DNA from: JAHEJE01 sp965216335
Lineage (GTDB): Bacteria > Pseudomonadota > Alphaproteobacteria > Rhizobiales > Aestuariivirgaceae
DNA: 64,000 nt
Direction of reading: 5' to 3'
Assembly (NCBI GenBank): GCA_965216335.1
Contig: OZ244154.1
Location: 3,534,001-3,598,000, forward strand
In this document: positions 53,681 to 62,702 of the stretch, piece after piece
Layout: every line of letters starts with the position of its first letter
Numbering within the stretch: the stretch's first letter is position 1
The notes under the pieces: model-generated
What the model saw: the letters and a program-made list of their open reading frames with translations, nothing else
What the model was told of the DNA's origin: nothing
Databases searched by the model: none
Made by a program: the position numbers and the translations under genes

Positions 53681-54799
53681 TCACGACCTGTGGCCGGTTT
53701 CAAGTTTGCGCTCCAGATAGAGCGAGTAGCGCGACATCGAGAAGCAGCAGATGAAGAAGAACAGCGCCACCGAGATGTAGACCTCGGTCGACAGGCCGTT
53801 CCACTTGGAATCAGCCAGTGCCGAGCGGCCCAATCCGAGCAGGTCGAGCATGCCGATGATCAGCACCAGCGTGGTGTCCTTGAACAGGCCGATGAAGCTG
53901 TTGACGATACCGGGAATGGAGATCTTCAACGCCTGCGGCAGAATGATCAGCCGCATCGATTGCCAGTATTTCAGCCCCAGCGAGTCGGCACCTTCATACT
54001 GTCCCTTCGGCATCGCCTGCAGGCCGCCGCGCACCACCTCGGCCATGTAGGCGGCCGAGAACAGCGTCACCATGATCAGCACCCGCAGCAGCAGGTCGAA
54101 CTCCGACCCCGGCGGCAGGAAGTAGCTCAGCATCGTCGAGGCAACGAACAGGATGGTGATCAGCGGCACGCCGCGGAAGAACTCGATGAAGATGACGCAC
54201 AGCATGCGCACCACCGGCATGTCCGACTGGCGGCCCAGCGCCAGCAGCACGCCGATCGGCAGCGAACACACGATGCCGGTCACGCCGATCACCAGGTTCA
54301 GCATGATGCCACCGAACGTGTGCGTCGGGACCGGCGTTAGACCAAAGCCGCCCAACAGCAGCCAGGCCGCGATGAACGGATAGAGGCAGGCAAAGATGAT
54401 GCCCTGCTTGCGGAAAGGCGCCTTGTCGTACAGCAGGAAGAAAATCGCCACGCACAGCAGAATGAAGGCGAGGTTGACCCGCCAGCGTTCTTCAACCGGG
54501 TAGAATGCATAGACGAATACGCTGAAACGTTCCTGGATGAATGCCCAGCAGGCGCCGGATCCCAGTTCCGCACACTCGTTGCGGCTGGCCGCGTTCAGCA
54601 CCGAATCGAAGAACGCCCAGTTCAGCATCGGCGGAACAATCATCCACAGCAGCCAGGCCGTGGCCAGCGTCAGGACAACATTGAGCCAGCTTGAAAACAG
54701 GTTCGTCTTCATCCAGTACAGCGGACCCGATGTCAGCATCGGTGCCGGCATATCGGGATGTTCGCCGGGCGCGTAGGTATGAATGGTTTGGTCTGTCAT
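53681..54799 (-). CDS. aapM: General L-amino acid ABC importer permease AapM
   Basis: A 372-aa permease. It carries the long N-terminal extension typical of AapM, including a periplasmic loop with two cysteines (NECAELGSGACW). The C-terminal transport domain has the EAA-like loop QALKISIPGIVNSFIGLFKDTTL. It starts 10 bp after aapQ. Confidence 0.9.
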   Translation of the reverse strand: MTDQTIHTYAPGEHPDMPAPMLTSGPLYWMKTNLFSSWLNVVLTLATAWLLWMIVPPMLNWAFFDSVLNAASRNECAELGSGACWAFIQERFSVFVYAFYPVEERWRVNLAFILLCVAIFFLLYDKAPFRKQGIIFACLYPFIAAWLLLGGFGLTPVPTHTFGGIMLNLVIGVTGIVCSLPIGVLLALGRQSDMPVVRMLCVIFIEFFRGVPLITILFVASTMLSYFLPPGSEFDLLLRVLIMVTLFSAAYMAEVVRGGLQAMPKGQYEGADSLGLKYWQSMRLIILPQALKISIPGIVNSFIGLFKDTTLVLIIGMLDLLGLGRSALADSKWNGLSTEVYISVALFFFICCFSMSRYSLYLERKLETGHRS

Positions 54800-54809
54800 T
54801 GTCCCTCTC

Positions 54810-56021
54810 CTAGCGCTCGACCAGCTTGATGCTGCGGTTGTACCAGTTCATCACCGCCGAAATCAGCAGCGACACGATGAGGTAGAACAACAGGACGATG
54901 ATCATCGTCTCCATCTCCTTGCCGGTCTGCATCAGCGAGATGCCGCCGATTGTCGCCACGACGTCCATGTAGCCGATGGCGATGGCCAGCGAGGAGTTCT
55001 TGGTCAGGTTGAGGTACTGGCTGGTCAACGGTGGAACGATGACCCGCAGCGCCTGCGGAATGATGATGTTTTTCAGCGTCAGGCCGCGGCTGGCACCCAG
55101 CGCCTGAGAGGCTTCCCATTGTCCCTTGGACACGGCAAGAATACCGGCCCGGACGATCTCGGCTATGAAGCAGGCCGTGTAGATCGAGAGCGCCAGCCAC
55201 AAGGCCATGAATTCCGGCCTGATCGTCATGCCGCCCTTGAGGTTGAACTTGCCGGCCACCGGGATATCCCAGGAAACCGGCATGCCGGCCACCAGATAAG
55301 CCAGGATCGGCAATCCGATGATCGCGCCGACGGAGGCCCAGAACACCGGAAGAATGCGCCCGGTCTCATCCTGGACGTTCTTGGCGTAACGTTTGAACCA
55401 CATGGAGAACCCGACACCGACGACGAATGCCGCGATGACCAGCCAGAACCCACTCTCGAAGATCGGGCTGGGCATGAACAGACCGCGATTGGTCAGGAAC
55501 GCCAGATCGCCGAAGTTCGCCCAATCCGGCAGGCCGCGCGGTTGCGGCAACGAATGAACGATGATGCCGTGCACCAGCAGGATGTGCAGCAGAACCGGAA
55601 CGTTGCGCACAAATTCGATGATGCAATAGACCAGCCGGTTGACCAGCCAGTTCGGCGACAGGCGCAGCACACCCAGGATGAAGCCCAGGATGGTCGCCAG
55701 AATGATGCCGCAAGCCGCGACCAGCAGAGTGTTCAGGATCCCGACGACAGCGGCGCGCATGTGCGTGCTGGTCGATGAGTAGGGGATCAAAGTCTGGTTG
55801 ATGTCATAGGACGCCGGATCATTCAAGAACGAGAAACTGAACGTTTTGCCCAGGTCCCGCAGATTGGTGATGGCGTTAGAAATGATGTAACCGAAAAACA
55901 GCAGAAGTCCGATGATCGTGAGAATCTGCAGAATTATCGATCGTGTTTCCTTGTCGTACCACAGCCGGGCTATCGGATTGCGTTGCCCACTGCTGTCGTC
56001 AGCGTGATCTATTGAAGACAC
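54810..56021 (-). CDS. aapQ: General L-amino acid ABC importer permease AapQ
   Basis: A 403-aa permease with about eight helices, N-terminal RSIILQILTIIGLLLFFGY, and the EAA region LTLKNIIIPQALRVIVPPLTSQ. It starts with GTG 56021, preceded by GAGGGG. A hairpin separates it from aapJ. Confidence 0.9.
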   Translation of the reverse strand: MSSIDHADDSSGQRNPIARLWYDKETRSIILQILTIIGLLLFFGYIISNAITNLRDLGKTFSFSFLNDPASYDINQTLIPYSSTSTHMRAAVVGILNTLLVAACGIILATILGFILGVLRLSPNWLVNRLVYCIIEFVRNVPVLLHILLVHGIIVHSLPQPRGLPDWANFGDLAFLTNRGLFMPSPIFESGFWLVIAAFVVGVGFSMWFKRYAKNVQDETGRILPVFWASVGAIIGLPILAYLVAGMPVSWDIPVAGKFNLKGGMTIRPEFMALWLALSIYTACFIAEIVRAGILAVSKGQWEASQALGASRGLTLKNIIIPQALRVIVPPLTSQYLNLTKNSSLAIAIGYMDVVATIGGISLMQTGKEMETMIIVLLFYLIVSLLISAVMNWYNRSIKLVER

Positions 56022-56144
56022 TTCTACCCCTCATCCCTCATTGTCGGGGGCACCGCTTGTGGCGCTGCCTCGAAGTGATGCCGGTTCGCTGGTGCGTACT
56101 GTTGCCCAGTATCTTCCAAGAACGCGTTCCCGGCGTCAGTTGAC

Positions 56145-56169
56145 CGTGCCGGGCTTGCCACCCGGCACG
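56145..56169 (-). terminator. Hairpin between aapJ and aapQ
   Basis: A 9-bp perfect stem CGTGCCGGG/CCCGGCACG with a 7-nt loop and no T-run. Such stems after binding-protein genes usually protect the upstream message, giving more AapJ than membrane subunits. Confidence 0.55.
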
Positions 56170-56212
56170 GCGTCGTGTTCAGCGGCCCTGCACCAGCAAG
56201 GCCGGACCGTTC

Positions 56213-57229
56213 TTAACGGAACGGCGGTGAGTACATCAGGCCGCCCTGAGTCCACAGCGCGTTCAGGCCGCGCTCCAGACCGATCGGCGTGCTCGGGCCG
56301 ATATTGCGGTCGAAGATCTCGCCGTAGTTGCCAACGGCCTTGATCACCTGATACGCCCAGTCCTTGTTCAGACCCAGCATGGCACCCAGATCACCCTCTG
56401 CGCCGAGCAAACGGTTGATTTCAGGGTTGTCGCCACCCTTTGCCATTTCATCGACGTTTGCCTGTGTCACGCCGAACTCCTCAGCCGTGAGCGTCGCGTT
56501 CAGCACCCAGCGCACGATGTCCGACCACTGGTCGTCGCCGTGGCGGGTAGCCGGGCCAAGCGGCTCCTTGGAGATGATCTCCGGCAGGATCACGTGATCA
56601 GCCGGGTTGTCGAAGGTCGAGCGCGTGGCTGCCAAGCCGGAAGCATCCGTCGTGTAGACGTCGCAACGCCCGGCCAGGTAGTTGGTGCGGCCTTCGTCGT
56701 TGGTCTCGATCGGAACCGGCTCATACTTGATGTTGTTGGTGCGGAAGTAGTCCGCCAGGTTCAGCTCGGTCGTCGTGCCGGTCTGGATGCACACCGAAGC
56801 GCCGTCCAGTTCCTTGGCGCTCGATACGCCCAACGCCTTGGGAACCATGAAGCCCTGGCCGTCGTAGTAGTTCACGCCCTGGAACGCCAGCTTCACGTCG
56901 TTGTCGCGGGCATAGGTCCAGGTCGTATTGCGCCACAGAACGTCGCCTTCACCGGAATTCAGGATCGTGAAACGGGTCTTGCCGGTCGAGGTCACGAACT
57001 TGACCTTGTTCGGATCGCCGAGGACTGCAGCAGCAGTCGCGCGGCAGAAATCGGCATCGAAGCCCTTCCAGTTGCCGTCGGCATCGGTGTAGGCAAAGCC
57101 TGCAACACCGGTAGATACGACGCAGGCCACTTCGCCCTTCGCCTTGACGTCATCGAGCGTACCGGCCTGTGCGCCTGTCACAGCGAACATGGCAATGGCA
57201 GCCGAGGCGCCCAAAAGCAGTTTCTTCAT
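56213..57229 (-). CDS. aapJ: General L-amino acid-binding periplasmic protein AapJ
   Basis: A 338-aa binding protein with a signal peptide (MKKLLLGASAAIAMFAVTGAQA). The family 3 SBP core reads GFDADFCRATAAAVLGD, KTRFTILNSGEGDVLWRNTTWT and YTTDASGLAATRS, all typical of AapJ. GGAG lies about 10 nt before ATG 57229. It is the first gene of aapJQMP, which imports a broad range of L-amino acids. Confidence 0.95.
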   Translation of the reverse strand: MKKLLLGASAAIAMFAVTGAQAGTLDDVKAKGEVACVVSTGVAGFAYTDADGNWKGFDADFCRATAAAVLGDPNKVKFVTSTGKTRFTILNSGEGDVLWRNTTWTYARDNDVKLAFQGVNYYDGQGFMVPKALGVSSAKELDGASVCIQTGTTTELNLADYFRTNNIKYEPVPIETNDEGRTNYLAGRCDVYTTDASGLAATRSTFDNPADHVILPEIISKEPLGPATRHGDDQWSDIVRWVLNATLTAEEFGVTQANVDEMAKGGDNPEINRLLGAEGDLGAMLGLNKDWAYQVIKAVGNYGEIFDRNIGPSTPIGLERGLNALWTQGGLMYSPPFR

Positions 57230-57558
57230 ATTGTCATACTCCCTCATAATTGAATGACCAGTTCAAATTCGGTCACCGGCGCAAAGCGGATTGCTCCGAG
57301 CCGGCATGGGTCGTGCGCCACAGGCGGCGTCATGAACGCCGCAAGAATGCGATGCTGAGTCAGTCGGTTTGGCGAAACGTGTTGTTGAGCGATTCTGACG
57401 ATTGTTGTTTTACCGCCCGCACATTCCGGCCATCCGGTTCACACCTCCCATGTGCACTGACCCCGATCATTACAGAAGTCTTCATCAACTCGCAACCTTC
57501 AATTCCAAGTTGCCAGCCACCCGAAGGATACCCCATAGTCAAGATGATTGAGGTGACA
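57230..57558. other. 329-bp divergent intergenic region (aapJ / DUF1194 gene)
   Basis: It must hold the aapJ promoter. A perfect 7-bp hairpin GCGGCGT/ACGCCGC is at 57324-57342. I cannot point to a convincing -35/-10 pair or a known operator. The plus-strand frame of the next gene is open through this region but has no protein-like composition. Confidence 0.4.
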
Positions 57559-58314
57559 ATGCATCCGAACTTCTTCGTACAATTCCTGGCAGTTGTTGCA
57601 GTTTGTCTGTTTGCGGCAACGGCGCACGGCCAGGACCGCATCAAGGTCGACCTGGAACTGGTGCTGGCGATCGATACCTCCGCCAGTGTCGACTCGCGGG
57701 AATACGATCTGCAGATGCAGGGCCTGGTCACGGCGTTCCGCGACCCCGCCGTCATCGCCGCGATCCGCACGACCGGCCGAAACGGGATTGCTGTCACGGT
57801 CGTGCACTGGAGCTCGGCCCACCAGCAGCGCCGCGTCGTGCCCTGGACCCAATTGTCGAACGGGCATCAGACCCGCGCCTTTGCCCGCACCATCGAAACC
57901 AGCCAGCAGCGGCTCTACACCGGCAGCACGGGTATCGGCGGCGCCTTGCTGTACGGGGAACGGATCATTCGCAACAACCGCTTCGACGGCCGGCGCAAGA
58001 CGATCGACATATCCGGTGACGGGATCAACAATTCGGGTTCCGTGCCGGTATTCGTCCGGGGCCAGGTCATTGCCGCGGGGGTGACGATCAACGGTTTGGT
58101 GATACTGAATGAATCGCCGTTTCTCGACAAATACTACCGGCAAAACGTTACCGGGGGCCCTGACTCGTTTGTCGTCACGGTCACCGACTATGACGGTGTC
58201 GCCGAGGCGCTCAAGCGCAAGCTGATCCGCGAAATCTCGTCGGCCACCGCCATGATTCCGCAGCTCACGGCTTGCGCGCAACGACCCGCGCCCCGCCCAG
58301 ATTGCCCCCGTTGA
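57559..58314 (+). CDS. DUF1194 (VWA-like) exported protein
   Basis: A 251-aa protein. MHPNFFVQFLAVVAVCLFAATAHG is a signal peptide. The mature part begins with VDLELVLAIDTSASVD, a MIDAS-type DxSxS motif of von Willebrand A folds, and later has TIDISGDGINNSG. DUF1194 proteins are common in Rhizobiales and of unknown role, presumably metal-dependent protein binding in the periplasm. ATG 57559 (preceded by GAGGTG) is preferred to ATG 57544. The 3' end overlaps the convergent methyltransferase gene by 50 bp. Confidence 0.8.
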   Translation: MHPNFFVQFLAVVAVCLFAATAHGQDRIKVDLELVLAIDTSASVDSREYDLQMQGLVTAFRDPAVIAAIRTTGRNGIAVTVVHWSSAHQQRRVVPWTQLSNGHQTRAFARTIETSQQRLYTGSTGIGGALLYGERIIRNNRFDGRRKTIDISGDGINNSGSVPVFVRGQVIAAGVTINGLVILNESPFLDKYYRQNVTGGPDSFVVTVTDYDGVAEALKRKLIREISSATAMIPQLTACAQRPAPRPDCPR

Positions 58315-59092
58315 ACAGCGCCGCGACCGCATCGTAGAACGCTTCCATGCCATCGGTGATCTCGGCGCCGTGCACCGCAAGGTTCGTGGCCCGGTTTTCA
58401 AGATAGGCATCGCGCCGCGCGTTGACGAAGGGCGTCCAGGCTGCGGTCATATCGTTAAAGGAAATGTCGCGCAAACCAGCGCTCGCCAGTTCTGTTTCGT
58501 AGGTCTCGCGGCTCGGCAGGTAGTTGCCGAACAGCATATTCGAGACCAGCGGCGCCTCGGCCGCCGAGAACGCGCCGATCGAAAACAGGTCTTCGACATA
58601 CAGTGTCCCGCCCGGCCGCAGCGCCGTCATGCACTGGCGCAGCAGTCCCGCGCGGTCGGGAATGTGATAAAAGCACAACCAGCTCACCACCGCATCGTAT
58701 CCGCCGCCCGTCAGGTCCTGCGCCAGAACATCGCCGCAGCGGTGCTCGATCTTGTCCGACAAGCCGCACCGCCCCGTGAGTTCCCGGGCAACGTCGTTCA
58801 GTTCCCGCTGCAGTTCAATTGCCGTTACCGTGCACCCGGTCTTTGCCGCCAGATAGCGCGCCGGCCCGCCGATCCCTGCGCCGATGTCCAGCACCCGCGA
58901 CCCTTGCGTGATGCCGGCCGCGACAATCGCCTCATCCACCGCGTCGGTGCCGAAATAATGGTACTGGTCGAACCGCGACAGCACGTCGACGTCCAAGGGA
59001 TCGCCGGGTCCGATCCCCGCTGCCTTGAGATCGTTGAACACCCGGTCGGCCCGTGAATACAGGTTCATCGATTTTATCGTTGCCGTGGTCAT
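58265..59092 (-). CDS. SAM-dependent methyltransferase (small-molecule N/C-methyltransferase type)
   Basis: A 275-aa class I methyltransferase. Motif I is VLDIGAGIGGPARYLA (about residues 66-81), then TAIELQRELNDVA, and WLCFYHIPDRAGLLRQCMTALRPGG. The N-terminal YHYFGTDAVDEAI resembles sarcosine/dimethylglycine and phosphoethanolamine N-methyltransferases. The substrate is not determinable. ATG 59092 is chosen; GTG 59098 is in frame. It is divergent from guaB. Confidence 0.8.
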   Translation of the reverse strand: MTTATIKSMNLYSRADRVFNDLKAAGIGPGDPLDVDVLSRFDQYHYFGTDAVDEAIVAAGITQGSRVLDIGAGIGGPARYLAAKTGCTVTAIELQRELNDVARELTGRCGLSDKIEHRCGDVLAQDLTGGGYDAVVSWLCFYHIPDRAGLLRQCMTALRPGGTLYVEDLFSIGAFSAAEAPLVSNMLFGNYLPSRETYETELASAGLRDISFNDMTAAWTPFVNARRDAYLENRATNLAVHGAEITDGMEAFYDAVAALFNGGNLGGARVVARKP

Positions 59093-59307
59093 GCCCACCC
59101 CGCCTGTGTCGATCGCAGCCCGCCAACCTTACGGCACCTGGATGCCGGGCAAAAGGTGCCGGAAAAGAATCTTCCACATGGTGCGAATTCAGCGCTTTGC
59201 CGAAACCCCGCACAGTGGTACACACAACCGCCAATCGAGACCCCGTGGCAGCGGATTCGCACCTGCCTGAAGCCGGGGCCCGACACCGCCGAACCCGGAG
59301 ATTGGCC

Positions 59308-60801
59308 ATGGCCTCGCCCGCAAATGCCCTTGCCGAATACCTTACCTTTGACGATGTCCTGCTGAAGCCCGCGGCTTCCGAGGTTTTGCCGGCCGAAGTG
59401 TCCACCGCCTCAAATCTCACCCGCGACATCACCCTTGCCGTGCCGGTCGTATCATCGGCCATGGATACCGTCACCGAGGCGCGCATGGCCATCGCCATGG
59501 CCCAGTTCGGCGGCATCGGCGTCCTGCACCGCAACATGACGCCTGAGGAACAGGCCGCCCAGGTGCGCCAGGTCAAACGCTATGAAAGCGGCATGGTCGT
59601 CGACCCGATCACCGTCACGCCGGACATGACCCTGGCCGACGTGCTCGACCTGAAGGAAAGGCACAGGATCTCCGGCATTCCCGTGGTCGACCACGATTCC
59701 GAACCCGGCAAGCCCGGCACGCTGGTCGGCATTATCACCAATCGCGACGTGCGCTTTGCCAGCGACCTCGACCAGAAGGTCGCCGACCTGATGACCCGCG
59801 AAAAGCTGGTCACCGTCACCGAAAACGTCAAACCCGATGTCGCCAAGCGGCTGCTGCACCAGCACCGCATCGAAAAGCTCATCGTCGTTGATGACGAGTA
59901 CCGCTGCACCGGCCTGATCACCGTCACCGACATGGAAAAGGCCCGCGCCTATCCCAACGCCTCCAAGGACCAGCAGGGCCGCCTGCGCGTAGCCGCCGCC
60001 ACCGGCACCAGCGACAATGGTTTCGAGCGGGCCGAGGCGCTGATCGACGCCGGCGTTGATCTCATCGTCGTCGACACCGCTCACGGCCATTCGATCCATG
60101 TGCTCGACCAGGTGCGCCGGATCAAGAAGCTGTCCAACCGGGTCCAGATCATCGCCGGCAACGTCGCAACCTCGGATGCCACGAAGGCCCTGATCGATGC
60201 CGGTGCGGACGCCGTCAAGATCGGCATCGGCCCAGGGTCGATTTGCACCACCCGCATCGTTGCCGGCGTCGGCGTGCCCCAGCTCACCGCGATCATGGAC
60301 TGCGCCGAAGCGGGCCAGAAGGCCGGCGTGCCGGTCATCGCCGACGGCGGCATCAAGTATTCCGGCGACCTGGCCAAGGCGCTCGCCGCCGGGGCCAACG
60401 TCGCCATGGTCGGCTCGCTCCTCGCCGGAACCGATGAGAGCCCCGGTGAGGTCTATCTATATCAGGGCCGCAGCTACAAATCCTACCGCGGCATGGGCTC
60501 CGTCGGCGCCATGGCGCGCGGGTCCGCCGACCGCTACTTCCAGGCCGAGGTCAAGGACAGCCTCAAGCTGGTGCCGGAAGGCATCGAGGGCCAGGTGCCC
60601 TACAAGGGCGGTGCCCAGACCGTGCTGCACCAGCTCATCGGCGGTCTGCGCGCTGCCATGGGCTATACCGGCTCACCCGACCTCAAGACCATGCGCGAGA
60701 GTGCCGAATTCATCCGCATCTCCGGCGCGGGCTTGCGCGAAAGCCACGCCCACGATGTGATGATCACCCGCGAGGCGCCGAACTACCAGGGGCAGAGCTG
60801 A
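59308..60801 (+). CDS. guaB: Inosine-5'-monophosphate dehydrogenase
   Basis: A 497-aa enzyme of standard length that oxidises IMP to XMP in GMP synthesis. It has LTFDDVLLKP, two CBS domains (about residues 95-210), the catalytic loop IGIGPGSICTTR with the nucleophilic Cys, the flap YRGMGSVGAM, and the C-terminal LRESHAHDV. CGGAG precedes ATG 59308. The rsmB-like gene begins 3 bp after the stop. Confidence 0.97.
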   Translation: MASPANALAEYLTFDDVLLKPAASEVLPAEVSTASNLTRDITLAVPVVSSAMDTVTEARMAIAMAQFGGIGVLHRNMTPEEQAAQVRQVKRYESGMVVDPITVTPDMTLADVLDLKERHRISGIPVVDHDSEPGKPGTLVGIITNRDVRFASDLDQKVADLMTREKLVTVTENVKPDVAKRLLHQHRIEKLIVVDDEYRCTGLITVTDMEKARAYPNASKDQQGRLRVAAATGTSDNGFERAEALIDAGVDLIVVDTAHGHSIHVLDQVRRIKKLSNRVQIIAGNVATSDATKALIDAGADAVKIGIGPGSICTTRIVAGVGVPQLTAIMDCAEAGQKAGVPVIADGGIKYSGDLAKALAAGANVAMVGSLLAGTDESPGEVYLYQGRSYKSYRGMGSVGAMARGSADRYFQAEVKDSLKLVPEGIEGQVPYKGGAQTVLHQLIGGLRAAMGYTGSPDLKTMRESAEFIRISGAGLRESHAHDVMITREAPNYQGQS

Positions 60802-60804
60802 GCC

Positions 60805-62094
60805 ATGCGCCTCGGCGGGCGGATCAGCGCCGCAATCGAAGTCCTGGACCGGATCCTCACGGATCGCCGCCCGGCGGCCCTGGCATTGCAGGAGTGGGGC
60901 CGCGCCAACCGCTTTGCCGGTTCCGGTGACCGGGCGGTCATCGGAAATCTGGTCTACGACACGCTGCGCCACAAGGCGTCGAACAGTCATTTCATCGGCG
61001 ATGACAGACCGCGCGCCCTGGTGCTGGCCGAACTGACCGCCCATTGGCAGCTTGGACCTGCCGTGCTTGATGACGCACTTGCTGAAAAGCACGGGCCCGG
61101 CGCCCTCGATGATGCCGAGCGTGCAAAACTGAATGCTCCCGCCGGTGAAGCCCCGCCCTGGGTTGCTGCAGACTATCCCGAGTGGCTGCACGACAGCTTT
61201 GCCCGCACCTTCGGCGATGCAGTGGTGGAGCAGGGCAGGGCGCTGTCCTGCCGGGCGCCGCTCGATTTGCGTGCCAATACGCTCAAAACCAGTCGCGACA
61301 GACTGCTCAAGACGTTTGCCAAGAGCGGAGCTGTGGCAACGCCTCTGTCACCCCTCGGCGTGCGCCTGCCGGTGCCGGCATCAGATGGCCGCCATCCAAA
61401 CGTCGAAGCCGACCCGGCCCACGGCAAGGGCTGGTTCGAGGTACAGGACGCCGGCTCACAGGTCGCCGCGCTGATGTGCGATGCAGCGCCGGGCATGCAG
61501 GTCGCTGACATCTGCGCCGGGGCCGGCGGCAAGACATTGGCGCTCGCCGCTGCCATGGATAATCGCGGCCAGGTCTTCGCCCACGACAGCGACAAACATC
61601 GCCTGCGGCCGATTTTCGAACGCCTTGCCCGGTCCGGCGCCCGCAACGTCCAGGTCATCGCCGCCGATGAACCGGAGCGGCTTGATGCCCTGGACGGTCG
61701 CATGGACCGCGTGCTCGTCGATGCGCCGTGCTCCGGTTCCGGCTCCTGGCGCCGCCGCCCGGACGCCAAATGGCGCTTCAACGCGCGTCTGCTGGCCGAC
61801 CGCATCGAAGACCAGACCGACGTGCTGGAGCGTGCGGCCACCCTGGTCAAGCCGGGCGGCCGCCTCATCTACGTCACCTGTTCGGTTCTGCCGCAGGAAA
61901 ACGACCTACAGGTCATCGCATTCCTAAAACGTCACAAGGGCTTCACCCTGATGCCATGCGGTGACGTCTGGTGTAAGGCTATCGGCACAGAACCACCAGC
62001 CTCAGCCGATGGCCGCGATGGAACCCTTCTGCTGACCCCGGCAACGCATGGCACCGACGGGTTCTTCATTGCCGTGCTGGCCAGAACGCGCTGA
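60805..62094 (+). CDS. RsmB/NOP-family rRNA (cytosine-C5) methyltransferase
   Basis: A 429-aa RNA m5C methyltransferase. The SAM motif is VADICAGAGGKTLALA, motif IV is VDAPCSGSGSWRRRPD and the catalytic motif VI is YVTCSVLPQEN. The N-terminal helical half (residues 1-140) resembles the NusB-like region of RsmB. It is coupled to guaB, an arrangement common in alphaproteobacteria. Confidence 0.9.
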   Translation: MRLGGRISAAIEVLDRILTDRRPAALALQEWGRANRFAGSGDRAVIGNLVYDTLRHKASNSHFIGDDRPRALVLAELTAHWQLGPAVLDDALAEKHGPGALDDAERAKLNAPAGEAPPWVAADYPEWLHDSFARTFGDAVVEQGRALSCRAPLDLRANTLKTSRDRLLKTFAKSGAVATPLSPLGVRLPVPASDGRHPNVEADPAHGKGWFEVQDAGSQVAALMCDAAPGMQVADICAGAGGKTLALAAAMDNRGQVFAHDSDKHRLRPIFERLARSGARNVQVIAADEPERLDALDGRMDRVLVDAPCSGSGSWRRRPDAKWRFNARLLADRIEDQTDVLERAATLVKPGGRLIYVTCSVLPQENDLQVIAFLKRHKGFTLMPCGDVWCKAIGTEPPASADGRDGTLLLTPATHGTDGFFIAVLARTR

Positions 62095-62166
62095 TCCCGT
62101 TTGATTGAAAAGTGTTCTGCCTGCGGGGTAGATATGTCACGTCTGGCATGCAAGGCGGCGCCGGTC

Positions 62167-62223
62167 TTGTGTCAATAGCGACATCCGGCCAGCACAATGT
62201 CGCAAACAGCCTTTTTGACACAA
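62167..62223. repeat. Nested inverted repeat upstream of EF-hand gene
   Basis: The outer arms TTGTGTCAA (62167-62175) and TTGACACAA (62215-62223) are exact complements. The inner arms GCGACAT (62178-62184) and ATGTCGC (62197-62203) also pair. It lies about 75 bp after the rsmB-like stop. It may be a transcription stop, an operator or an RNA element. A second small perfect hairpin, CCCCAT/ATGGGG, is at 62292-62308. Confidence 0.5.
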
Positions 62224-62386
62224 AGAGATCACAAATTCTCCTGCACCCAGATCGAATTGTGCCGCGGATAAAACATCAGCTGTCACCATAACCCCATGAC
62301 AGATGGGGAGTGTTGAAGCCGGCCTCATCGATCAGTGGACATAAACCGCTGAATGCTGGCTTCCAGAAGTGTATTGGAGACGCATT

Positions 62387-62605
62387 ATGAAAAAGATACT
62401 CGCCGCATTGGCCGTATCGGTACTTGCCATTTCCGCTGCCCACGCCGCTGAGTTGTCGGAAGTTGACACCGATGGCAATGGAACCGTGAGCATGGAAGAA
62501 GCCAAAGCCGCCATGCCAGATATCGACGAAGACGCCTTCAACGGCGCCGATGCCGATGGCGATGGCCAACTGAACGCAGAAGAGTTCGCGGCTCTCTCAG
62601 GCTAA
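62387..62605 (+). CDS. Exported mini EF-hand protein
   Basis: A 72-aa protein. Residues 1-20 are a signal peptide ending AHA. The 52-residue mature part is a pair of canonical EF-hand loops, D27-x-D-x-N-G-x-x-x-x-x-E38 and D55-x-D-x-D-G-x-x-x-x-x-E66, both with all ligand positions filled. It should bind calcium in the periplasm. GGAG precedes ATG 62387. A terminator-like hairpin follows. Confidence 0.85.
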   Translation: MKKILAALAVSVLAISAAHAAELSEVDTDGNGTVSMEEAKAAMPDIDEDAFNGADADGDGQLNAEEFAALSG

Positions 62606-62671
62606 GACTTGATCTGGCAGGTGCTCTCCCCCCGCCCCCGAAACCGCACGCCTGCCAGATGCGAATTTTCA

Positions 62672-62702
62672 CCCGGTATGCTGTCAAGCATACCGGGCTT
62701 TG
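62672..62702 (+). terminator. Bidirectional terminator between EF-hand gene and convergent gene
   Basis: A perfect 11-bp stem CCCGGTATGCT/AGCATACCGGG with a GTCA loop, then CTTTGTTATTT. A further 10-bp stem (ATCTGGCAGG/CCTGCCAGAT, 62611-62660) lies just before it with a long loop. Confidence 0.75.
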
